A stretch of DNA of 64,000 nt from positions 57,949,746-58,013,745 of the forward strand of contig OX345636.1 of the NCBI GenBank assembly GCA_947044365.1. Reading direction: 5' to 3'. Positions 25,401 to 40,400 of this stretch are shown here, in pieces. How positions within the stretch are numbered: position 1 is the stretch's first letter; every line of letters begins with the position of its first letter. The notes beneath the pieces are model-generated. The model made no database searches. It saw nothing but the letters and a program-made list of their open reading frames with translations, and was not told where the DNA came from. The DNA is from Petrosia ficiformis (Eukaryota > Porifera > Demospongiae > Haplosclerida > Petrosiidae). The translations under genes and the position numbers were made by a program.

Positions 25401-28400
25401 TATACAGCCTGGATGGAGTTTACTGCATAAAGCAGCTGCTTCTAATAAAGTAACTATAGTAGACCTGATTATAAAACATGGATGTGACGTGAACATAAAG
25501 GATCATGTAAGTGATTATATATTAATTGTTATACACATGTAATATAATGGTTATAATAATTATACAATTGAATACAATCATTAAGGTTACGGTACATATA
25601 TATCAAAATCTGATCGTATTTATTTAAATGTAATATTAGAATAATATTTCAACTGACCAATGGCTGATACTAGCACTATATACATGTAGTTATAAATCAA
25701 AAATAAGTTCATCCAATACATATTTTGCTCCAGGTAAATATTTTCTATAAAGCTATAGCTACATGTAGGCCATCATGTGACATTTTTATTTTGCTAAACA
25801 TTCAAGAGAAGCAGCAAATCATGATTATTCATGATTTGTATCTCGTAACCTTAATGACAAAAGTTTCCAAACAAACTTTAACTATTAATTCAGTCAGTCA
25901 ATCAGTTCACAAACTTAAAACTAATATTAAACTTTATGGTTTCATTTATTACTTGAAAGTTTATAAAAATAATGTATACATGTTATTATAGGATTTCCGT
26001 AAATTAGTCTCCTCTCCAGACTTCATAGTGCAAAATAGTCTGGTAATTTTGGCCAACATTCCTGTCACATGTAGTGACATAGCCAATCAGATCCCTCAGT
26101 TTATTAATTGATTACATGACTTTTTTAATTCAAAAATGTCATATTAAAACCTGTAATAAACAAATCTGTAACAAAGGTTGTGAAGCATCCCAGATACCAG
26201 CCTTCTACTATCATCTGGAGATTAATTCAAGTAACAAACTTATAGATTGAAATATTTGTTATACAAGTACAAGTAGGTTGAGTTAATCATATGACAGTCA
26301 CCTGATTAGGACATCGTTGTGCCAACCATTGTGGAATGTTTTGTTCTACAGTGGGAATGGCATTCTGGGAATGTGACTATCTGTAAATAGTGTCATACTA
26401 TAAGAGTGCTGTAACATTGTGGGGCGAGCCTGATAGCAAATTGTTCAGATAATTTCTGAGTATGCTGCTAAATAGAATACATGTATGTGGTATTATGTAC
26501 GACATATACACATGTACATGTACATATAGAGTGATTTCAGTACCAACTCCCTCGTGTGGGAGTCACTTGTGCTTACCCCAATTATTAGATAGTATTTATA
26601 CTTGTAACCCCATCATGACAACAGTTACAAGTATTACTAAACACATGTATTATGAACATGTATATTAGTGATCATATGATTATAAATTTATAGTAAACTA
26701 GTAGTTGATATAATCTCACAAGTTAATAGATTGTCTTGTACTGATATAATCAGCTTTTTCCTTCTTTATGCAGTACTTGTACATGTAGTTTATAAAGTGT
26801 CAAATATAATGTCAATTGAAATGTATTGTAGCCATTTATTCCATGCCATCCTACATACATGTAGAGGATACTACCATATCTAAAGCATTTGCTTAATTGA
26901 CAATAAATTAATACATGTACTTGTACCAATGGTGTGGAAACATCCAGTCATGTAGGACATTATCCGATAAATATAGTGAATGTCTGGTAAATTGAAACTG
27001 AACTGTATACATGTATATTGGGAGCAGAACAAGAGTTGTGAAAATAGGTCAAAATGTTGGCTCAATATTTCCACATCCCTGACATGTACTTACATGTATA
27101 TGCATGTACATGTACATACTAGTGTATAGCTCCAATAATTAATCGAGGGCAAAAAGTTTCGTAATATATATTATATATTTTTAATTTCGTAAAACATTAT
27201 TGGTTACAATTGTGGTTATACAATCTACACCCACTTGATTTGAAAGCGTTATGATGGACAATGTTTCTTTTGTATCTGGTTCTTGTATATGAGCTTATCA
27301 AAAACACTGATGTTCAATATATTGTATTATCAGTACCTGACATTATTAAGTTCACATACTATCACTGTACTTACAGTGTACTTTGTGAGTGAAGTACACT
27401 GTATGTACTACACCATATTTTACATACAAATAATGTAATGGAAATTAACACACAACTATGATTACAATACAAAGTACATGTAGTACAACTATATATTATT
27501 ATACATGTACCACTTAGAAGTGCAGTTGACTATCACCTTATTAAAGTGTAGCTCCCATCATAGTATATAAAGTCAAATACTATACATTTTGATAGTGTAA
27601 TACTTGTAGTATACATGTATGTACATGTACATGTACATATAGTAATGTACATTGTACCTGTACATGATGTTATTGGAGATGTAGAAAGAAAGAAAGAAAG
27701 AGAGAAAGAAAGAAAGAAAGAAAGACACCTGAGGCAAATGGAAAAATGAACATGAGAGTTGCCACATGTACATGTACATGTACATGTAGTATGTATAATA
27801 CTTGTACATGTACATAACAATAATGTTCATGTACATTGTACATGTAGGTTGCATGTACATGTATTATACATTTACATGTACAATTATACATACAAGTACG
27901 TGTACTGTAATTAATACACATGTACATGTGTACATACTATAGTGTGTATACTGTACATGTACTTCTTCACTATAATTATTATACCTACATATGTGTACAA
28001 TAATACATGTTAATACTATACATGTACGTCATCTTCGTACTATAGTACATATTAGATGTACATGTACATGTATATATACTATGGTACTTCTACATGTACA
28101 TGTATGGTTGCTATATGGAAGTGGAATTTAATTTTGTTCCCAAAGCAAGGCACCATCCCAATCTTGTTCCTGTGCTTTTTTGGTTTATATATAATTTTAT
28201 TATTATATCAGTGTTTTTGAAAAGGCACCATTGACCCAAAGAGCTTTTTAATTATTTAGCACTGCACAGTTCTCTCTTTGAGCCACATGGTGCAATTAAT
28301 TATGATTACATTGTCACTAACAGCTTTGTTAACTGGCTCAAGATGTTTCCAATGGCATAACACTCTAACCATTGTTGAGCCAATTTGGCCCAAGCTTCAA

Positions 28401-31400
28401 ACTTATCAAACCCTCTGATCCCTACATACTCTTTTTAATTTTTAAAAATGTTTTTATTATAATATATAATATATATAATATAATCACAATAATTATAATA
28501 ATTATTATTATTGTCATGTATTGTCTATAATTATTTTCTTATCATTAATTATCCTCTATCCATTTTAGTATATTGTACATGTCAGTACAATGTCTCCATA
28601 AGTTACATGTACTGTACAACCTCTTAAAAGCAGATGCACATGGTAAATTTGAAAATATTTTCAGTCACTATTGATTTCATAGACATAGCCAGACCTTTAA
28701 GATTTGATGGGCCAGGCAAAGCATACTGTACATGTAGATCGGCGCGCAAAGCATGCCGAAACAGTTTAGCGCTAATAAATTTTTAATGGGCATGGTCTTT
28801 CGTTCGTGGCCAGACAGACGAGTTCAGTTGGAGCTACTTCAACTGACCCTAGCTGAATCTGCCATTGCATGGTGGTTCCATCATCTTTAATACACATCTA
28901 TATTCTTAAACTCTCTGATATTCTTGGAGTGAAAAAACGATATTTATCACACAATAATTATAGTACAATGTAGCACTCTACCTTACACCACACCTCCTGT
29001 GCTACATGTAGGTACATCTATGATTGATTTCTCATCAATCCTTGTACTGACTAACTCTCTGAAATAAGGACACCTTGCTGTTAATATGTATATTATTTGT
29101 GACCGTCTACGCGAAAACCAGGCTTTGGTGACAAAATTTCAAAATTGATTTTTTGTCTTCCCTGAATAGAGCATTAATTTAGCTGTAGAATGATATATTA
29201 TACATCCCAATCATGTAAAAGATAAAGCTACAGTGACCGAGTTAACCATGGCAGTCACAAATACTTTATTTGGAGAAAAACGCAATTAAATTAATTTTTA
29301 ACCATTGAAATTAATGAATAGCAATTTATTTAGCAGTGGCTAGCAAAGCACAGAGAGGTGTCTAAGACTTGCAATAGGTATCAGAAAACAGGTAAAACAT
29401 TGGTGAAGCTTTTTATGTAATAGTGATCCCCCAAATAATTCAGAACTGTCTACTTTCGATCATATCTCCAAATTATATTTTGTCACTAATGCCTGGTTTT
29501 CGCGTAGACGGTCACGTTTTTAGCTGGTTTAGAGTTATATCTATCTATACTATTATGGTATAATGTTAGTTCACTTACAATCCAAGAACAGACAATTTCA
29601 TTAATCGTAAATTTGTGATCACATGATTGTAGTTATTTTTAACTAACCACTGTCATGTGACCAAAGTTATTTTTTTGATACCCTGGGATTCTCTGTACTT
29701 AAAATTAAATTTGGGAAATTTTAAATAAACATTGGCCACACCCACCTTTAATTAATTAAACACGAATGCAAAATCTACAGACTCAGAGAATCCTAAAACT
29801 TTCATAAATGCTTTTGAAACATTTCTAAGATGTTCATGCATGTACATTACTTGACTGTCTATTACTATCCCATGTCTGAGTTCACCTAACTACATGTTTC
29901 ATGCCTTGCTTTGGCAACAAAATTAAATACCACTTCTCATAACAACTGTACCTAAGTATATATAGGTAGAGTAAAGGCAAAACGCAAAGAAGCGATACTT
30001 ACATGTTTGTATGTATGGTTGTTAATTTAATTTTGTTGCCAAAACAAGGCACCATCCCAATATTGTTCTTGTGCTTTTTCGGTTTTGATATATATCAGTG
30101 TTTATGAAAAGCTCATATAGCGCACCATTGACCCAAAGAGCTTCTTAATTATTTAGCACTATTATATCATAGACAATTGATTAATAATAACTTACTACTT
30201 GACTTTAATGATATCTGTCAGCCATCTTGAAGATCGTGTAGACACTTGATAATAATAAATACATGTATGTGCTTATGAAGACATCTTCATCTATGTATAT
30301 ATTGGCAGTTATCATTGTAATATAATATTATAGCTACATGTATGTACATGTACATGTACATGTATCTATGAATAATGTAATATTGTAATTCTTGTAGACT
30401 TATTGTGTCTGTTAGTCCTGATTTTATAATGCAGTCTGTTACTATTTTTAAAAGTAGGGCTAGGAATCTCCTGAGATTCTGAAATCGATTATCAAATTGA
30501 TTGATAATCAATTAAAATCAGTGGAAGTAACTAGGCCAATTAAATACATTAATACCCCATTTGATGATAAGGGTTCCTATCACCTACGTACATATTGTAC
30601 ATTACTTGATATCACATGCTTGAAAAGTATATCTTCTGGAATAATTAGCATAATTGATATCACAGACTTACATGTATAATCGATAATCAGAAGAATTTTC
30701 AATATTGATTGATTAATCATCCCAGCCCTACTTAAAAGTCTATTTTTAGTAACATCATCTGTTTGTATAAATTATAAGTATTGTGTATTTTGTAATCTTA
30801 CTGATCTGTCCTTTCAACAATAAACTGTTAACACTACAATTTAATGGGTTCTTTCTTCATGTAACCATTGTGTGATTATGTCATCATTATAATTATCATA
30901 ACATTATTCTATACAGTATCATTGTTAGTATTGGGTGTGGTTTTATATTTTATAGAATCAAATGTGTTTCTATTTATAATAATGAATGGTTACATGAACA
31001 AACTGTCAGTTAATATCTCATTTGTAATTTATACTGTATGGATTGCCATCTTTTCAAGCCATCCTCTGAATTAATTCACATATTCTATAATCAATACATT
31101 TTCAGTGGTCCTAATGGTGTGGATGTTCCATTGTATATTGTGTTATATTTGGTGTTTATTATGTTAATAATTATGTTAGTTGAATTAGGAACTGATAGGC
31201 ACATTGATTAAAAAAATGGCACTCTAGCTTTGTAATGATATTCATAACTTTTATTAATTTTTAAAAACATATTTCAGTTACATGACAGCATAGTTTCCCC
31301 AGTATATATAGTATTGCATATCGCTGCCAAAAATATTGTGATACGATATATTTGAAATAACTACATGTAGGTGAATGCAGGGTATTGAAAGTAAGTGTTA

Positions 31401-34400
31401 GCACTGAGCAGTTGTATAATTCCATGGTGATGGTGGTAGGTTGCATTATTGAGATTTAAAAGGCTGTTTCACAGTGACATATATACATGTACATGTATAT
31501 CCAATAAGGTTAAGTACTGGCAGTCTCTTATGCTATTGTCTTCACAATTAAATGCTATACCGGTGTTTTCTACTCAGTCGCTAACAAATGCAGCCCAGAA
31601 GAATTTGAGATGCTCAGCGCTATCTCTCTCTGTATGCATATAATATTATAATTATGTAGCTCTGACCTCAAGTAGTCTTGTTGTAGGTCTTCTTCTCATG
31701 ATGTCATATCTCTTCATTGAGATTCACACGTATGTATTTTTACAGGTGTATTTTTATTATGATCGATAATATAAAAAGCATACCGTACATGTAAATACAC
31801 AATGTAAAGAGAATATAAATTATTATCGTCAATAATATAAAATGCATTTACAGACAAACACACTTGACTTATTAGGTTAAGGTCACTAATGCTCACAATA
31901 ATAGTAGTATTTATAATATATTTATATTTCATTAATCATGTGTGAATAGAATACTTTGAAATGGCTATATTTAGTTTCAGCTATTAAACAATTCTGTTTG
32001 TTTAATCCACTATGTACATGTGTATATGAATAAAATAATAGAGTCAAATTATACTTTCACATGTGACCTGTACTTTCAAATAAAACAAGTAATGAATCTG
32101 TATACTTTGTAGGTGAGTATATCTTATAGTCACTATAAAACAATCATCATATCACAGAATCCTTGACTTGTTACTACAAATGCAATCAAAATGTGGAAGG
32201 CTACATCACTTGAATGATAAAATGATAGATTTTCATAGCTTAATTAATAGTTTTTACAAAGCAGCTGACTATTAAAATAACATGTTCATGTAGTTTGGTG
32301 GTTATAGTATTACTTGCTTATCCATGTGTACTGTAATAAACTATTACTGTAGAGTGTAGAATCATTCTTGGTATATGTACATCTAATATGTACTATAGTA
32401 AGAATATGACCTATAGTATTAACATGTACCTATTATACATGTATGTACATACAACAAAGATTTGTACTGATGGGATTTCATTAAAATTATAAGTCAAACT
32501 TATAAATTGTAATGGAATAATTTCATTACTTATTTCATTACTCCCATTACAATATATAAGTTTGATTACATGACTGTGTGTATTCAAAAATGTCACATCT
32601 AAATCCTGCAATAAAACAAACTGTAACAAAGGCTATATAGCATCCCAGATACACATGTATATACCATCCTTCTACAACCTTCTAATCTAATCAAACTTGT
32701 TTGGTCATGTGACTAACTTGTTGAAATATTTGACAGAAATTATGTAATAATAGAAAAGAAATTAATAATAGATTATATAATTATTACATGCATGCATATA
32801 TAATATATATAAATGAATATCAGCGCATTGTCCCCCCTTGCCATCTTCTGGCCAACATTCCTACTACAGTGACGTTTATTATCTCGATCTTGTAATGTCC
32901 AATCTGATTGCTCAGTTTATTAATTGATCATATGACTTGGTATATTCCAAAAGGGCATATCAAAATTAATTAACAAGCTATAGCGAGGGCTGTGAAGTGT
33001 CCTGGATGCCAACCTTCTACCATCATCTGGAGACTGTGATTCACCACGGTAATAACAAAGATTCAAATACATGTCAATCAGGTGACAGTCACCTGATTAT
33101 GATATCAATGCATCAGGAATGTTCACCCAAGTTACCAGACTGTGTTTCGCCGTGGCGCATGTCAGTCTGTAGACGAGACTAGCCACCATTGGAGACTGTG
33201 CTTCACCACAGATGTGATATACATAGATTAGAATATTTGTAATACACATAGGTGGAGTAAATCAGGTGACTGATTATGACATCACTGATGATGCGCGCAG
33301 CTGTTAACCCGCGTCTAATCAGCACTGTACATGCACTTACATGTACTTCTTGTACATACTTGTATTAGATGTTCATACTGTAGTACATGTACATATACTG
33401 TATACACACTATGATAATGTTATATTATTTATATAGATTGCCGATATAAATTTGGGGTGGGACTGGAGCCTCCCATTTTTCTTCTCCTGTACTTGTGCTA
33501 TACATACATTATAAGATACATGTATATGTACATGTTCATACTGTATGTATATTAGTACTTACATGTATACTTGTTATAATGCTTGTTGATTATAGTACAT
33601 GTACATGTACCATGTATAATACAGTAACATGTACATACATGTACATGTAGTACATTTACATACATACAGTGTATACTGTAATACATGTATATAGTACATA
33701 TGCTATTGTACATTTTGTAACTAGAATACATGTACAATAATTCATGTTAAGGTGGTGGTACTGTGACGTTAATGATATTCATAGCAAAAGTTTTTTTGTT
33801 TTTTTTCATTGTTACAATTTCTTAAATCATTTTCATATTTGCAACACAATATTTTTTATTGAAGTTTATTATCAGTGAAAATTTGAAGTATTTTGCATGT
33901 TGTATTCATGAGTTATGATTGTCAGCAGAACCAGCCGCAAAGGTACATTTTTCTCCATAAACACACAAGACAAAGACTGGACACTTACTGTGCAAAGTGA
34001 ATACATCCTAGTCTAAAAAACAACGAAGACCTTTTCCTTATATCTGTTTCTGTACCACAGGGGTTGTATATCATCATCTTTCTTCGACAAATTTCTCGAC
34101 AAAGTGCTTCGCTATTGAAAAAATTGCTTCGTTGTTTTGTAGGTACACGTGTAACAAACGTTTGTTCAAAATTTCAGAGCTGTACCGATTATTAGAGCTG
34201 AGAAAAATGTACCTCAGTACAACCCACTGACTTTGATTCATTATAGCAGAGATAATACCACAGGAATGTATATTTAACGCAGTTCTGCATGCGCAAGTAT
34301 TGTACTGCAACCACAAATTGAATATCATGAATAAAGTATGAATATAATTAATGGGCAATTGTATGGTTTCTCGCTTCCGCCGTACCGCCACCTTAATACT

Positions 34401-37400
34401 ATAAATCATTTTCTTACTATACTACATTCATGTACATGTATTAGATGTACATAGGATAGTACATGTACATGTTAACAATATACTATGTGAGCATAAACAA
34501 TATACATATGTACTGTAGCTTAATATTTGTGTTCAGTAGTAGCTTTTATGAGTCAAAAACATGAGAATGATTTTGCCCCTTTTTTGGGTAAATGTATGTA
34601 GACAAAGTAATGGGAATATTGAAAGGGTATCCTCTTCCTTTTGAGGATTTAAACGAAGGAGAAAGTACATATATGTACTATTTTGGGTTTTCTGAGATCC
34701 AGTATACCCACACATGTATTCAAGATTGTATTTGAGACGGTAGCTATAGTGTTTCTCTTCCTGAATGAATGTACATTGTGATAGTAACATTACCTCATGA
34801 TAAGACACAAACAGACTGAATGTTATACATTAAACATCTCTCCTGATACTATACATAGACTATTCATAAATAAAGCAGTGTACAGTGTTCTCAACAGGAT
34901 TTTAGTATTTGTAGTACATGTAGAAAAATGATGAATTTATTATAAGATTTAATAGGTGTGGCTAAGTTTCTTGAATCATGCCACAAGTTAATAGGAAGAC
35001 GATGAGTGATAGTGGTGTAGGCTTAATTCCAGAGCTGAAATGATGGACCAGCACCACAACCTAAAAGCCTAGTGAGAATGTACCCTGCAAGTATATTGTC
35101 TAATATATGTACATGTATACGTTACAAGTGAGGACACACGATTAAGGAGGACAATTTTCAGTCCCAATTGGCCTCTTGACAATCTTTGTAGTTAAAAACA
35201 TCATCCTTTTTGTATAAATTATAAGTACTGTGTACCTTACTGATCTGTCCATTCAACAATAAACTGTTAACACTACAATTTAATGGGTTCTGTCTTCATG
35301 TAACCATTGTGTGATTATGTCATCATTATCATTATCATATACAGTACTTGTTGTGTGTAATATTTCTATCCATGGATTTTGTCCTTGTCTTGGAAAGGTA
35401 ATCGAGTGTTTCAACTGTTAATTGTAGAACTCCAGCATTTCTCATAATGGCACTGTGGTCAGTGTTAATATCGTAGATGTATAGCTGTGGTTATACCACA
35501 TGCTGTATGTAAACTACACTTGACAGGTGTGGTGTAACTAGTAGTTGTGTGAAGACAAGCTAACTAATGTTGGGTTGTTGTAACTTGTTGCAAAGCAAAA
35601 AGTGGTTATTTGGACAAGTGGACAAGTGTTAATTTCTAGTCCTAAGTGAAATATCAATTTAGATACAATTGTTTCTAAATTAATATAATTACTACATGTC
35701 ATGTGATATTGTAATTTGAAAACAATGGGATCCAAATTTACCTTGAAATGTCACGTGGAAATCACATACATGTAATAGTATTACATAAGGAATCACCCAA
35801 TCCACAACCCGCTTACATGTATTTTATCTTAAACTACATGTATTATATAGTGAGTGTACTGTATAGCTGTTTTTATTCATGGTAAGAGAAAAACTGTTCC
35901 ATTACCGACGTACATGTATTTCACACACGCAATTGTAGTCAATTGAAGAACACATAAATACATTTCCGCGAACTGTTATTTACACATTCTTCAATCTACT
36001 GCGAAATTAAATGAAAATAAACTCCCCTGGAAAAACACCCACTATATGGTACAAGTGTATATAAAATCATTTCCCTATGCACCTAATTGCTAATTACATG
36101 TACTGTATGTGCCTTACTAGTCATGAGGACAGAGGAAAATATATAAACATGAAAAGAGGATAAAACATTTTATGGCCCGTAAGGCCATCCCTATGATTGC
36201 TTTCCCACGGGTTCGATGTATGTTTATATATATACAGTATATATGCATGTTTGTGGCCACTTATGCAATTATGTGTTGTATACGTAGTTAAGGAAGTTAC
36301 GTCTTTCCGGGTACTCGAGCGCTCGGTCAATTAATAGGCGTGGCACGTAAAAGAACATGCGCTCGAGCTCTACAGACCAGCAGAAAGAAAGCTACGTGTA
36401 TGTAGCTTACTTAGGAACTGGAACTAATAGCTAGGTATTCTTTCTAAAATATATTCCTAAAGTTCTACAAGGTCCTTTAAAAGGTAAACAGAGTAGATGA
36501 TCAAAATACTAATTATAAATAGGCTGATGTGTTTCAACCACGATAAAGATTACTGAATGATGGACACTACAAAGCAGTCATAGGGATACTTTTTGTCTAT
36601 ATATCTTGTTACCTAAGTCATTTCAGTGGGTGTGGTCAATTATTTTATGTTCTTAACTAAGTTGTTATGTATTCTAGTAAAGAAGTAAAGAGAATTTAGT
36701 TGAACCAGCTGTACTTTCACATCATAGGCTATTGTTGTTAATTCAGTTTCATCAGTCAAAGATTTGTGGACAAGCAGTGCATGATTTCATTCCGGGGCCC
36801 TACTTTTCAATCTAATTCATTATCTTATCAATACAATGAAACTTTCATAATGTAAATGCCATCAGGAAAATTTTGAAAGTACTTATATGATGGTCCAGAC
36901 AATTAGGTACCTTATAAGGGCAGTGTACAATATTTGATGTGAATTTTGGCTGGCCATGATAGCCAACCAAAGTGATATTTGATTGGCCATTTTTTACATT
37001 GCTTGGACATGTGACTACTTGTACAATATGCATACGTGTATATATATGTTACAAATTATTAGTGATATTGTCATTAAACATAATTTCTAATTTTTACAAA
37101 ATGATAGTAATTAACCCAACATTTTTCTCATTTTATAAAAATTGACTGGTTACAATGACCAACCACATGCACATTTGAATGGTCATTCTAATTATTTGCT
37201 CGGAAAATGGCCGATGGCCGACTGTAATATTGTACACTGCAAGGGCATTATTAAGTGTAGCTGCTGATTTTATAATAGTGATGTGGTAGTTCATTACATT
37301 TGTTTAGGACATCAGTTCAGTTTGACTAACTCCGTCTGTATCTATTCTGAAGGAGGAGAGCACATGCAACTCAAATTGACCTTAATATAAAATAGTTATG

Positions 37401-40400
37401 AATTAATTCAAATAATTGATTATAGTAACACAAAGTGTGACTTGTATAATATACTGTTTGGGATGTAATTTTCGAAAGACACATTTTCCCCAAAAATAAT
37501 TCAATCCAATGTTTATCTTTAATTACTTGCTTTTATGCTATTTTATGCAATAACATTTGTTATCAGGAAGAGCTATTATTAATCTTCTTAAATATTGAAT
37601 TTCATTAATTTCCAGTACAAATGGTGGACTTATGAGCTAATTATTAATTTGATCAAAATTATTTTGCAGGAAGTGTCCTTTTCCGAACATTAGATCACAT
37701 GTTGTATGATAGTTATATTTCATGTACATATATATTTTGTGGAACACACTTTTTCTACATAACATATACATGTAACTGCTCCGCACATGTATATACATGC
37801 TTTAATAATTCCTAAGAAGTTTTGTGATAATAACAATTAAACAATGATTACGATACCCTTCCGCCTACTCTTCGCAGCGAGGGTAACAACAGTACATAAC
37901 CAGACTGTTTTTTTGCCGTAGTGCTTGGAAGTCTTGAGACGAGACTAGCCACTATTGGAGACTGTGCCTCACCACAGATAACATATACACATGTAGATTG
38001 GAATATTTGTAATACACGTAGGTTGAGTGAATCAGGTGACAATCACCTGATTATGATTATCACTGATGATCATCAGGAATGTTAGACAAATTTGGCAGAC
38101 TGTTTTTCTCCATGGGGCATGGTAGTATGGGGATAAGACTTTCTGTAAAAAATAGTCTCATATTAGAAGAACGCTGTGACATTGTTGGGTGAGCCTACAT
38201 GATGGTGACAATACAACATGTGGTATTACTTACACAGCTACATGTAAATAGAACATGTGGTATTACTTACAGCACATACATGTACAACATGTACATTTAG
38301 AGCGATTTCAGTAGCAACTTTCTAGTGTTGGACTCACTCAGGCTCATCCCAATTATTTGTACTTGTAACCCCATCATGACAACAGTTACAAGTATTACCA
38401 CATGTTTTATGAACATGTATTAATGTGTATTAGTGATCATATGATTATAAATATACATTTATATGTATAAGTAAACTATGAATGTAGTACATGTAGTATT
38501 GTACATGTACATGTACGTTTGATAACTATATTACATGTACATACATGTTAATACTATAGTGCATACATGTATTATATATTCAGTACATGTACATACTATG
38601 GTAATGTTATAATATATAAATTGTTTTATACTTATATATTCTGTTTTTATTTTTCGGTTCAAATTACATGTAATATAAGTAATCAGTAACAATTAATAAT
38701 TGCTTAAGGTAAGAATATTGAAAGAATACTTCAGTTTCATTAAAGATCTGTGTACCTAAACTACAGTTGCACGCACTTTGTAAATTTGGGGTGGGACTGT
38801 AGCCTCCCTGTTTTCTTCCCTTGTCCATAGGAATACATTTTTTCTCTGTTTATGACTATATTGATTTCCTTTATTATTACTATGAAAATCAAAACATTGT
38901 GAAACAGTTTATAAAAGTATCAAACATAATGTCAATTGAAATGTATTGATGGCCATTTTTTGCAAGCCATCCTACATACATGTACAGTACATGTAGATGG
39001 TAGTACCATTATTACTGTAGTGTGTACATGTACAAATGAACATCTACTACATGTACATGTAGATGGTAGTACCATTATTACTGTAGTATGTACATTTACA
39101 TGCACTACATGTACATGTATTATAGTATTATAATAACAAGTACAAGTACTAATATGTATGTATGTATATTATACATGTGTATATACAGTATGAACATGTA
39201 CAGTAGTCCTTAATAATAAGTTCACATAGCATTGTTGTAGTACACAAGTAGTACTCTACACTCCATAAAACACTAAAAGAGCATATTATTATGCATACTA
39301 CACTTAATAAAATAATAAACAGCAGTGACATTTGAGCTCCACCTTCTACTACTAACTAACTAACCTTTTTTTACCTCTACATATATAACTCTCCCATTTT
39401 ATATAACTAGACTCTGTAACTTACATGTACTTTGCTGGAAAGAAGAGTTGTTAAGTAAAGCTACACATGTATAGATGTTAAATGTATATATGATGCACTA
39501 TCAGGAGGAAGATAGCAAGGCAGGTGCTTAAAAGTTTAGTAGTCTAAAGGGCAACACCCACACCTTTGCTTATACCTGTGTAACTTCACATTTTACACAA
39601 CACAGACTTCTAACTTCCTTAATTAGACAGGGAGCTTCTAACAAAGTCATAGATACCAAGTACATGTACATGTACATGCTTCGTTAGTCAGAGGAAAGCA
39701 ACAAAGCGAGTGTTTGAAATAGCAGTGGTCAGTGCCAACAGCCATGAGGCTAATGTGCTATGCGTTGTACATATATGTACATATTAAAATTAAAATGTTG
39801 CTGTAATTAACATGGTGGAACATACTTAGTACATACATGTACGTACTACAATAACACTGTGTGAACTTTTTATTGAGGGCTACTATATACAAGAATGTGT
39901 ACACATATATGTGTCTAGTAATTACATGCAGTCGGATGGCATTGCCTCTTCACTGGTAGGAGGAAGGGTCTGGGACATACATGTACATTAGCAGACACCT
40001 CCCAATAGCGGACACCTCTCTAAGACGGACACTTTCTTGCAGTCCCAAACACACTTCCATAGATGCCCATAGATTGGAACCCTCTAAAATACGGACACCT
40101 CGCTATTTCGTATACCGGACACATATCACGCCCCCATTGATATTATAAGATACGAAAACCACTCTATATTGCCATTTAATTTCCTTAATAAGCATGAGCA
40201 AAATGCAACAGTTCATGCAGGGGTGTGGAAATAGTGAGCCAATTGCCGGACAATGTCCTGCATGACTGGGTGTTTCCACACCCCTGAGTTCATGAGTTGG
40301 TTTTGGTTTTAGAGCAACAGGAACTCACAAAACTAGTACAACTAGTACAACTAGTACAACTATACTCCAAAAATACTTTAGATGAAACACTTCCTTCAAT

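Larger units (their letters stand above)
19548..25407 (+). other. Intron 3 (5.9 kb): contents
   Basis: Contains a hAT-like element (20234-20535), a Penelope-like retroelement (20660-21837), a 25-bp tandem repeat (22190-22480) and a MITE (22768-22982). 23085-23440 has GTATAGG-rich repeats. 23450-24950 shows nothing recognisable. 24950-25110 is richer in CpG with an ACGTTAACGTT motif and the hairpin CGTAGTAC/GTACTACG, of unknown meaning. Confidence 0.55.
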
